The notes under the pieces were generated by a model that saw nothing but the letters and a program-made list of their open reading frames with translations, searched no databases and was not told the DNA's origin. DNA of 22,593 bases from Eubacterium nodatum ATCC 33099 (GTDB lineage Bacteria > Bacillota > Clostridia > Peptostreptococcales > Anaerovoracaceae), in NCBI GenBank assembly GCA_000510425.1, contig AZKM01000023.1, forward strand, positions 1 to 22,593, given 5' to 3'. This document shows, one piece after another, positions 16,493 through 22,593 of the stretch (position 1 is the stretch's first letter; each line of letters begins with the position of its first letter). The position numbers were made by a program, and so were the translations under genes.

Positions 16493-17890
16493 TTAAATTT
16501 TCATTTCGTATTTCTTTAATTTATGTTGAAGAGTTTGTCTCTTTATCTGTAAAATTTCTGCGCATTTTGAGATATTTCCGCTCGCCTCGATCATTGCCGA
16601 CCTTATCATTTCCTTCTCAATTTCTTCAAGATACACATTTAAAGGTTCTTTCTTGTCCCACCGTTCCACTTCTTGTCCCAGTTTAACCATATTCTTAGGC
16701 ATCTGCAAAAGCTTTTCGGTAAGAACATGTTCAGATTCTGCCATAAACATCGACTGCATGATTATGTTTTCCAGTTCCCTGACATTTCCGGGATAGCTGT
16801 ACTCCATCAAACTCTTCAGGGCTCCCTCCGATGTCATCCAGAGTTCTTTGCCGAATGCCTTGTCATGCTTCTCCAAGAATGATTCCACCAACAAAGGAAT
16901 ATCGTCTTTTCTCTGGTTCAAATTCGGAATAGAAAGACCAACCACATTTAACCTGTAGTACAAATCCTTCCTGAGTTTACCTTCTTCTATTAGTTTTTCC
17001 GCCGGTTCATTTACCGTAGCTATAATTCTCACATCTACAGGAATATCCTGGCTTCCTCCTACACGCCTTATATAATCCTCCTGCAAAACCCTGAGCAATT
17101 TACTTTGGAGTTCATACGGCATAGCACTGATTTCGTCAAGCAAAAGCGTGCCACCGCTTGCCTGTTCAAATAACCCGGCTCTGTCAACTGCACCTGTAAA
17201 TCCTCCCTTTGCCGTTCCGAATAAAATTCCCTCCAGCAGCGATTCCGGAAGAGCTGCACAGTTTTGGGCAAGAAAAGGTTTATCAGCACGCTCACTATTG
17301 TAATGTATACTTTGGGCAAAAAGCTCTTTTCCCGTTCCTGTTTCTCCGTAAATGAACACTGAAGCATTATTTTTCGCAGCCTGCATTGCCTTGGACACCA
17401 CCCTTTTAAATTCAACATTCTCGCCAATAATGTCTTCAAAAGTATATTTTTTAATTCCGGGCTGTACAAGGGGTTTGCTTTCCGGCAACTTGTCTTCCTG
17501 AAGTTTTAAAATAGTATCGCTCATGGATCTGATATTTGTTATATCTCTTGCAACTTCAATAGCTGCAATGGTATGTCCATCAAGTTTGACCGGTACTGTA
17601 CTGTTTACCGTAGTTACTTCCTGACCGTACAGATTGGTGTATGTCTGCTGTTTATTCTTAGTAGAAATTCCTTTTCTAAGAGCCTGATACATGGTACTCT
17701 CATTTAAAGCAACCTTAGGAAAAGCGGTGTTAAAAGGCTTACCGATTACATCGCTAACTTTAATCTGCTCATTTTTTGCCATCTCTTCACTATAAAAAAG
17801 ACCTATCCCTTTTTCGTCTACTATATAAACTCCCTCTTGGATTAAATCTACAAGCGCCTCAACTATTTTTTTATATCCGTCACTATCCAT
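16493..17890 (-). CDS. Sigma-54-dependent transcriptional activator (PAS, AAA+, Fis-type HTH), RocR-like
   Basis: 465 residues. Residues 1-125 are a PAS-type sensor, ending in the usual DITNIR linker. The AAA+ domain runs from about 150 to 385: Walker A GETGTGKE (182-189), the sigma-54 contact loop GGFTGA (229-234, in place of the common GAFTGA), Walker B GTLLLDE (247-253), and RKDLYYRLNV with the arginine finger. A Fis-type helix-turn-helix ends the protein (NISKCAEILQIKRQTLQHKL). The GILFGTAKG segment before the loop is like that of RocR, the arginine/ornithine-responsive activator of Bacillus. Position next to a sigma-54 promoter makes it the likely activator of ornithine breakdown; ornithine as inducer is inference. 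GGAGG lies five bases before the ATG. Confidence 0.93.
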   Translation of the reverse strand: MDSDGYKKIVEALVDLIQEGVYIVDEKGIGLFYSEEMAKNEQIKVSDVIGKPFNTAFPKVALNESTMYQALRKGISTKNKQQTYTNLYGQEVTTVNSTVPVKLDGHTIAAIEVARDITNIRSMSDTILKLQEDKLPESKPLVQPGIKKYTFEDIIGENVEFKRVVSKAMQAAKNNASVFIYGETGTGKELFAQSIHYNSERADKPFLAQNCAALPESLLEGILFGTAKGGFTGAVDRAGLFEQASGGTLLLDEISAMPYELQSKLLRVLQEDYIRRVGGSQDIPVDVRIIATVNEPAEKLIEEGKLRKDLYYRLNVVGLSIPNLNQRKDDIPLLVESFLEKHDKAFGKELWMTSEGALKSLMEYSYPGNVRELENIIMQSMFMAESEHVLTEKLLQMPKNMVKLGQEVERWDKKEPLNVYLEEIEKEMIRSAMIEASGNISKCAEILQIKRQTLQHKLKKYEMKI

Positions 17891-17910
17891 TTCATTCCTC
17901 CGTCTCCTGT

Positions 17911-17939
17911 ATTTTACTACATCTTAGAATGAAATGCAA
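17911..17939 (-). promoter_or_regulatory. Sigma-A promoter of the activator gene
   Basis: On the minus strand TTGCAT (17934-17939) and TAAAAT (17911-17916) are 17 bases apart. The -35 box lies inside the dyad at 17935-17950, so activator binding would block it. Start near 17904, giving a very short leader. Confidence 0.55.
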
Positions 17940-17950
17940 ATATTTTTGCA
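17935..17950. promoter_or_regulatory. Putative activator binding site C, on the activator's own promoter
   Basis: TGCAAATATTTTTGCA, identical base for base to site B at 16435-16450, overlaps the -35 box of the activator gene. This predicts negative autoregulation. Confidence 0.65.
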
Positions 17951-17963
17951 GCGAATGACGATA

Positions 17964-17985
17964 TTGTAATTTACGCAAATTACAA
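17964..17985. promoter_or_regulatory. Perfect AT-rich palindrome between MATE and activator genes
   Basis: TTGTAATTT and AAATTACAA are exact inverted arms around ACGC. There is no T-run on either side, so an operator is more likely than a terminator. It is 14 bases upstream of site C. Confidence 0.45.
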
Positions 17986-18031
17986 AGTATTAAGTCTTAT
18001 TTCTTTCCCCGAATCAGCTCATATAAAATCT

Positions 18032-19393
18032 TTATATTTCCGTATTCTCTGAAAGTCTATCCAAATATTTGTACTCTTTTATCAGCAAGACTATGGCAAT
18101 AATAAGTATAATTATGTCATTTAACGGCAACGCCAGCCAAACACCTAAAACGCTATTATTTAATAAAACCGGAAGTAAAAGCACCAGAGGAATTACAAGT
18201 ACCAATTGTCTCAACAATACCATTAACCCTGCCTGTTTTGCTTTTCCTATAGCCTGAAAATATGTAATTATCATTATGAGAAGACCATATGTCGGAAATA
18301 TAGAGTACATGAGGCGAAAATTATCCACTCCTGCAGAAACTATTCTTGAATCTGTAATAAACGCAGACAATATCTGTGCAGGGAAAAGTTCAATGATGGC
18401 AAAAAAGATTCCTGCAAGACAAGTTGAACCTATGATGAAAGTATTTGTAACGGATTTCACTCTTGAATATTCTTCAGCTCCGAAATTAGTTCCAACAACA
18501 GGCTGCAAACCCTGACTCATACCCCAGATAGGAACAAAAGCAAGCTGCAGAACCCTCTGTGCCGCACCCATAAGTGCAATTTGGGTTTCACCGCCAAAAC
18601 GAACGGCTGTATTATATACGACTGTCATCTGAATAAGTGCCATTACCTGCATAAACATGGCACTGGTTCCCACTGCAAATATCTCCGGCACCAATTCCTT
18701 CGCAACCCTTATACCATGAAAGCGTACAATCGGACTTTTCTTTAAGAAATAAATTAAAGTTACCAACGCCTGTATGAACTGCGATACCACTGTAGCAACT
18801 GCAACCGCCTGCGGACCATATGACGATGGCAAAATTATAATAAATATAGGATCCAGTACTATGTTGAGAATCGCACCGCCTGCCATGATCCCCATGGCAG
18901 TTTTCATTCTGCCCTCAGCCCTTATAATCATATTAGCGCCCTGCATAAAATTCACGAAGATAGAACCGATATATACGGTTCTTAAATATGAAACGCCCAT
19001 ATACAGAACTTTTCCCTCGGCTCCGGCAAGACTTAAAAATCCGGGAGCAAAAATAAATCCCACTATCATTACTATAGATGAAAGCAAAATAACCAAAAAT
19101 GCCAGATTTCCCATGATTTTATCCACCGTTACTTTATCATTTTTTCCAATAGCTCTGGAAAGAATTGAACCGGAGCCTATACCTATAAGAACCGCTATGG
19201 CATTATTGATGAGTATGAAAGGTGACGCTGCAGATACAGCACTCATAGCTTGCGTTCCAACCATTTGTCCCACATAAATCGAATCCACAAAGGCATACAA
19301 CCCAACTACAAACTGCCCCAAAATTGCCGGTGCACTGAGACTGAACATCAATTTCCACGGACTTTCTACTAATAATTTATCACGTACATCCAC
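18032..19393 (-). CDS. MATE family multidrug/sodium or proton antiporter
   Basis: 453 residues with about 12 hydrophobic segments in two similar halves, the usual MATE size and layout. The opening, KLMFSLSAPAILGQFVVGLY followed by DSIYVGQ, is the family N-terminal signature; the second half repeats it at AVGTSAMFMQ and MSQGLQPVVGTNFGA. It would export cationic drugs or metabolites across the cytoplasmic membrane. Closest in feel to the MepA/NorM-like group of Firmicutes; substrate unknown. The start is GTG with AAGGAGG seven bases upstream. It lies 51 bases after the tetR gene and is probably in its operon and under its control. Confidence 0.92.
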   Translation of the reverse strand: MDVRDKLLVESPWKLMFSLSAPAILGQFVVGLYAFVDSIYVGQMVGTQAMSAVSAASPFILINNAIAVLIGIGSGSILSRAIGKNDKVTVDKIMGNLAFLVILLSSIVMIVGFIFAPGFLSLAGAEGKVLYMGVSYLRTVYIGSIFVNFMQGANMIIRAEGRMKTAMGIMAGGAILNIVLDPIFIIILPSSYGPQAVAVATVVSQFIQALVTLIYFLKKSPIVRFHGIRVAKELVPEIFAVGTSAMFMQVMALIQMTVVYNTAVRFGGETQIALMGAAQRVLQLAFVPIWGMSQGLQPVVGTNFGAEEYSRVKSVTNTFIIGSTCLAGIFFAIIELFPAQILSAFITDSRIVSAGVDNFRLMYSIFPTYGLLIMIITYFQAIGKAKQAGLMVLLRQLVLVIPLVLLLPVLLNNSVLGVWLALPLNDIIILIIAIVLLIKEYKYLDRLSENTEI

Positions 19394-19444
19394 TACAATA
19401 CCTCCTTATAAAGTTCCCTAACATAATATAAAAATATAGGATTC

Positions 19445-20044
19445 TCACTTCCTATCTGTTCGATTTTTTTGCAAATAGTTATAAATAATGTCCCTAAACA
19501 AATCACTCTTATTCAAAAATGTATCCCTGACATCTATAAACTCCCCTGCAATATACATTGAGTCCATAAGTTTCATAAAATCATCATTTGTTAAAGGTTT
19601 AAGATACTCAAGATTGTTTTTCTCCAAAAAATCTAAAAACTCCAATGTCAGATTTGATTTCATTTCATCTCTGAGCTTCCTCAATCGACTGTTTTCTTTA
19701 CATTCCATAAGAAACATGGCGTATATCGACATAAAGTCATTTTCGTCGAACATCTTTGCAATTACCAACTCTACTGCCATTTCTTCAAGTGACATATCCG
19801 GATTTTTCTCGATGAAATCACTAACTTTATTAAATCTATAGTCATTTCCTTTAAGCATTATGTCATACAACATATCGACTGTAGACTTATAATGATGATA
19901 AACGCCTCCTTTGCTCATTCCCACCTCTTTAATCACATCTTCCATGCCGGTTTTACTAAAACCTTTAGCTAAAAAACATCTCTTGGCAGCTTCACATATC
20001 TCATTCTTTCTTTTCTCCGCAACCTTTATTTTTTCATGTTTCAA
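19445..20044 (-). CDS. TetR/AcrR-family repressor, likely of the MATE gene
   Basis: 199 residues. The N-terminal TetR helix-turn-helix is at about residues 15-55 (ICEAAKRCFLAKGFSKTGME, then VGMSKGGVYHHYKS). The C-terminal helical domain should bind a ligand. The start is set at the TTG at 20044: AGAGGTGG lies six bases before it, and a longer reading from 20131 would run back through the promoter's -10 and -35 boxes. It leads the tetR-MATE operon and probably represses it through dyads at 20080-20101 and 20121-20136. An efflux role is inferred from the neighbour. Confidence 0.88.
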   Translation of the reverse strand: MKHEKIKVAEKRKNEICEAAKRCFLAKGFSKTGMEDVIKEVGMSKGGVYHHYKSTVDMLYDIMLKGNDYRFNKVSDFIEKNPDMSLEEMAVELVIAKMFDENDFMSIYAMFLMECKENSRLRKLRDEMKSNLTLEFLDFLEKNNLEYLKPLTNDDFMKLMDSMYIAGEFIDVRDTFLNKSDLFRDIIYNYLQKNRTDRK

Positions 20045-20079
20045 AGCTTCCACCTCTTTTATATTATTTATTATTAAAA

Positions 20080-20101
20080 ATACCGACGCTTTCGTCGGTA
20101 T
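20080..20101. promoter_or_regulatory. TetR-type operator dyad in the tetR leader
   Basis: ATACCGACG and CGTCGGTAT are exact arms around CTTT, covering the predicted start site near 20096. On the minus strand the stem is followed by TTTTT, so it could also act as a weak attenuator. Confidence 0.6.
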
Positions 20102-20102
20102 A

Positions 20103-20131
20103 ATTCTATCATGGGATTTAGTTAGTGTCAA
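20103..20131 (-). promoter_or_regulatory. Sigma-A promoter of the tetR-MATE operon
   Basis: On the minus strand TTGACA (20126-20131), 17 bases, then TAGAAT (20103-20108). A second dyad, GTTAGT-N4-ACTAAC (20121-20136), covers the -35 box. Confidence 0.7.
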
Positions 20132-20246
20132 CTAACCCTATGAATTAACAATGTCAAGTTTTTACGAACTTTTTGATTGACAGGTTAGATTGTCGCCTCA
20201 AGTCTGCCAATTTGTTTGATTGCATTCTGCGTGCCGGTGGCACCAT

Positions 20247-20440
20247 TCATGATTGATTTTTCGTTTTCAAAACGCTCCGGTCATATTTCTTTTCGATGAT
20301 GTTATTAATTGTTTGCTTCGAATACTCCGAGTATCTTCTAACTTCACTCCTGCTGCAATCCTTTGCCAATAGCATTACTCCGTTAAACACATAGACTCTC
20401 GCCTTGCTAAGAGTACCAAGTCCGTCAACTTTCTATTTTT
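20247..20440 (-). pseudogene. Unidentified 3' gene fragment fused out of frame to the dprA remnant
   Basis: A minus-strand frame different from the dprA fragment runs from about 20440 to a stop at 20247 and contains a helix-turn-helix-like stretch (DCSRSEVRRYSEYSKQTINN, then IIEKKYDRS). It has no start of its own. It may be the tail of another gene joined by deletion. Family not recognised. Confidence 0.35.
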
Positions 20441-20700
20441 AGCAGGATAACATTGGTCTATTCCGCAGCCTAAAACTGCTATTGTCTTACCACATGAATC
20501 CAATGCACCAAAATGTACTGCAGTATCAATACCTATAGCAAGACCCCTAACTACTGTTATTCCTGATTCAGCCAATCTCTTTCCGATTTGTTTTGCAACA
20601 GCTTCACCATACCGGCTTGCCTTCCTGCTTCCCACCGCATACGATTGATGCAGATCTGCAACAGTTCTTGCAACTTTTTTAATTTTACAAAGTTCTTGGA
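20375..20700 (-). pseudogene. dprA: dprA (smf) fragment, DNA-processing protein A
   Basis: Residues from GTG at 20635 onwards (GSRKASRYGEA, then RLAESGITVVRGLAIGIDT and TIAVLGCGIDQCYPAKNRKL) match the central Rossmann part of DprA, which loads RecA on single-stranded DNA during transformation. Only about 70 of the usual 280-370 residues remain. The family's VSGLA is VRGLA here. Both sides are broken: after RKL the frame ends in unrelated sequence, and upstream of 20635 (to about 20700) it fades into stop-rich DNA. This copy cannot encode a working DprA. Confidence 0.75.
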
Positions 20701-20721
20701 TTTAAATCGTTTTATATACCA

Positions 20722-21185
20722 CTATGAATCAAATACATAACAGTATATTAAATCGTGTTGGGAATCATAAATGTAAAGTTTCATATTCCCATATAGACCT
20801 TTCATCCCTTCTCCTTCAATCGGATTTTTTCCGACTATTTTCCAATAACCCTCACTGATTTCAGCTAATTTCCGTATCTCTGAGCTAACATGGTCATACC
20901 TTTTAGTAATATAGAACTCCACAATTCTTTTATCGATCGGCAATTTTTTCCAATCTGAAAAGTCAGCCTTGGTATTACTATCTTTCGTAATCTTGTAAAG
21001 AGCCTCTCCGTCCGCCGGACTACCTTTATGGTTATCAAACACCTTTTCAATTTCAAAGCCATCGTAACTATCTGATACTCCCATATCTGAATAGATGGAA
21101 TTATCAGTAAATATCTTAAAAGCAATTAAACAAATACCATGCCACCCAGCAAAACAGATGCAATAATAACCGCTATCTTCTTCAT
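20722..21185 (-). pseudogene. Small membrane-anchored or secreted protein, frameshifted
   Basis: From the ATG at 21185 the frame reads MKKIAVIIASVLLGGMVFV and stops at 21126. In the next frame the sequence continues as LIAFKIFTDNSIYSD and on through an intact 120-residue stretch (20722-21084) ending in YIYDSQHDLIYCYVFDS. A 2-base change near 21130 would restore one protein of about 150 residues with an N-terminal signal anchor. The remaining open part could still be translated from the ATG at 21084, but no good ribosome site is seen. Function not recognised. Confidence 0.5.
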
Positions 21186-21353
21186 ATCAACCAACCTGTG
21201 CAGGGAAATAGATTCGGACGCGTATAACATCATCAGTTTTAGTCTTGATCAAATCTACGGATTCATTTTCACTTGCAAAAACAGGTATACTGTAAAACAT
21301 ATGATCAGTAGTAATATTAAAGTTAGCTTCCCTTTATTCTTCATGATTTTCAT
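21186..21353 (-). pseudogene. Short secreted protein with frameshift in its signal peptide
   Basis: The ATG at 21353 or 21344 opens a signal-like sequence (KNKGKLTLILLLIICF) but that frame stops soon after, at MNP. One extra T in the T-run near 21286 would continue into IPVFASENESVDLIKTK and on into the next gene start. GGAAAAGGAAG precedes the start. The pattern indicates decay by a one-base deletion. Function not recognised. Confidence 0.4.
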
Positions 21354-21495
21354 ACTTCCTTTTCCATTAATCTATTGTTACTCCGTTCTTTTAGTAAAAG
21401 TAAAAACATCTTTATTTTATATAAAATAGCATTCCAAATTAACACTGTCAATCATAATATAAGGACAAACAAAAATTATCAGAGAGGGGCTTTCT
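21354..21495. other. Short AT-rich gap with palindrome
   Basis: It holds the exact palindrome ATTTTATATAAAAT at 21414-21427, between the leftward decayed genes and the rightward transposase remnant. Nothing else is supported. Confidence 0.4.
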
Positions 21496-21738
21496 ATGAA
21501 AACAAGTATAACAGAAGAAATGAAATTTCGCCAGATAACTGTAGAATATGCAATCAAATATGGCAATAACGCAAAAGTGGCAAGAAAATATGAGACAAGC
21601 AGATAACAAGTACAAAGATGGAGAAAAAAATACGATGGAACAGTACAATCATTAGCAAATAAATCCAGACATCCGCATAAACATCCTAAGCAACATACAG
21701 AAAAAGAAAAGAAAAGAAAAGAAATTAAATTAATATAG
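21496..21738 (+). pseudogene. Transposase N-terminal remnant with in-frame stops
   Basis: After GAGAGGGG and ATG at 21496 the frame reads KTSITEEMKFRQITVEYAIK then GNNAKVARKYETSR, stop (TAA, at a position where relatives usually have Q), then QVQRWRKKYDGTVQSLANKS, RHPHKHPKQHT and a second stop at 21736. This is the helix-turn-helix start of a DDE transposase of the type widespread in Clostridia (IS3/IS481-like). The catalytic part is absent; degraded similarity may continue to about 21840. Not functional. Confidence 0.65.
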
Positions 21739-21848
21739 AATAAATACCAAAGGCACAAAGTTGAACATGTTAGAAGTTGTATAGGGAAATTACAACAATT
21801 GACACAGATAAAGAAAAACGAGTTAGCCTATAAAACTAAGCGAAAAAA

Positions 21849-21857
21849 TGGTATAAT
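21849..21857 (+). promoter_or_regulatory. Extended -10 promoter of the acetyltransferase gene
   Basis: TGGTATAAT is a perfect extended -10 (TGn-TATAAT). No good -35 box is present. It lies 46 bases before the ATG at 21904. Confidence 0.55.
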
Positions 21858-21903
21858 ATTGCAAATGTTGAGTGAAACAAAGTAGAGTTTATGAGGATTG
21901 AAT

Positions 21904-22359
21904 ATGCGCATTAGATTTGAAAAAGGGGTCAATAAAGACAATATTGCACTTTTATGTCAATGGTCCAATGAACGAGGAGCAGAGTTTCAGGAGCAATGGA
22001 TGGGTTCACAAGTTCCTTACCCATTGACCTATGACGAAATTGAAAAATTGGGAAATAAGTTTTCAATTTTCAATGAAGAAGAGTTCATTGGAATGATACA
22101 AGAGATACGAATTGAAGAAGACAATATTCACATAGGGAGATTTGTATTAAATCCCCAAAAAACAGGATTGGGGTTTGGAACAGAGGCATTGAAAGAATTT
22201 ATGTATTTTATTTTCAAAGATGAAAATATTAGAAGCATTTCTTTAACCGTTTTTGACTTTAACCAAAGTGCAAAGAGGCTTTATGGTAAACTTGGGTTTA
22301 AAATTGATGAAGTAGTTGAAACACCAAAACGGAGATACATTATGAGAAAACACAGATAA
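21904..22359 (+). CDS. GNAT family N-acetyltransferase
   Basis: 151 residues, full length for a single GNAT domain. The acetyl-CoA-binding motif A is seen as IGRFVLNPQKTGLGFGTEAL (Q-x3-G-x-G-type pyrophosphate loop), followed by ISLTVFDFNQSAKRLYGKLG, the usual alpha-4 region. The ATG at 21904 follows GAGGATTGAAT with suitable spacing; a TTG at 21898 is a weaker choice. It is the only intact plus-strand gene and lies between two transposase remnants, so it was probably gained with mobile DNA. Substrate (protein, amino acid or antibiotic) cannot be told. Confidence 0.85.
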   Translation: MRIRFEKGVNKDNIALLCQWSNERGAEFQEQWMGSQVPYPLTYDEIEKLGNKFSIFNEEEFIGMIQEIRIEEDNIHIGRFVLNPQKTGLGFGTEALKEFMYFIFKDENIRSISLTVFDFNQSAKRLYGKLGFKIDEVVETPKRRYIMRKHR

Positions 22360-22388
22360 CTACCAGTTTGTCTAATTGAATATAATAA

Positions 22389-22593
22389 TTACAGAAGGAG
22401 CGTTGCTCACTGGAGGCAGTAATGGGATATATAAAGTCTAATAAACTGCAATTTAAGACAAGTATATGCATCAAAACATTGTACAACTACATTGATAGAG
22501 GATTGTTTCTTAGAACAAGGAACAAAAAATTTGTTGCACAAAAGGAAGAAAAGAAAAAAAGCACATAGAGTAAGAAGTGTAGCATTAAAAATC
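22389..22593 (+). pseudogene. IS30-like transposase fragment with frameshift, runs off window
   Basis: The plus-strand frame reads ERCSLEAVMGYIKSNKLQF, then KTSICIKTLYNYIDRGLFLR, as in the middle part of IS30-family transposases. It stops at a TAG near 22566; a neighbouring frame continues as RKKAHRVRSVALKN, indicating a frameshift between about 22540 and 22560. A stop just upstream (22386) shows the N-terminal part is missing. The family call is from remembered pattern. Confidence 0.6.

Noticed and set aside
18774..19277. 167-codon plus-strand open frame
   Set aside because: Opposite the MATE gene; a shadow of its hydrophobic codons.
1..22593. CRISPR array, tRNA or rRNA genes
   Set aside because: No regularly spaced repeats and no recognisable tRNA or rRNA sequence were seen on either strand.

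Overview
The window looks like part of the chromosome of a low- to mid-GC anaerobic member of the Bacillota, class Clostridia, that ferments amino acids. The main evidence is a complete set of genes for oxidative L-ornithine breakdown, known from Stickland fermenters such as Acetoanaerobium (Clostridium) sticklandii and Clostridioides. Strong AGGAGG-type ribosome sites and AT-rich promoters fit. A sortase-pilin-style surface protein would suit a host-associated Clostridium relative, but genus or species cannot be fixed by eye. Nearly every intact gene is on the minus strand; only the far right end carries plus-strand genes.

Layout, left to right: (1) 1-2919, the N-terminal 973 codons of a large secreted adhesin with a von Willebrand A domain and Cna-B-like repeats, cut by the window edge. 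(2) 3062-4634, a DUF1307/YehR-like lipoprotein and a LuxR-type regulator with its own promoter. (3) 4635-5185, a non-coding gap with nested inverted repeats, one of which is a terminator. (4) 5186-8911, endonuclease IV (nfo), ornithine racemase (orr) and a GlmL/MutL-type ATPase with a Cys/His-rich tail. (5) 9237-10232, an XRE-type regulator with six membrane segments. (6) 10614-16147, the operon ord-ortA-ortB-oraS-oraE, closed by a 15-bp perfect hairpin. (7) 16493-17890, a sigma-54 activator of the PAS/AAA+/Fis type. (8) 18032-20044, a tetR-MATE efflux operon. (9) 20045-22593, a decayed region with a dprA fragment, frameshifted small secreted proteins, two transposase remnants and one intact GNAT acetyltransferase.

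Pathway: orr converts L- to D-ornithine; the B12/PLP enzyme OraSE moves the amino group to give 2,4-diaminopentanoate; Ord oxidatively deaminates this to 2-amino-4-oxopentanoate; OrtAB cleaves that with CoA to acetyl-CoA and alanine. The GlmL-like ATPase is a candidate repair or reactivation partner for OraSE (inference).

The most notable regulatory signal is a dyad, TGCAAA-N4-TTTGCA. It occurs twice about 200 bp upstream of a recognisable sigma-54 promoter (16231-16247) in front of ord, and once on the -35 box of the activator gene itself. This predicts an activator that switches on ornithine fermentation and limits its own synthesis. The glmL-like/orr pair lies beyond a terminator and an intervening XRE gene and appears to have its own sigma-A promoter with a different dyad, so the pathway seems to be split into two control units.
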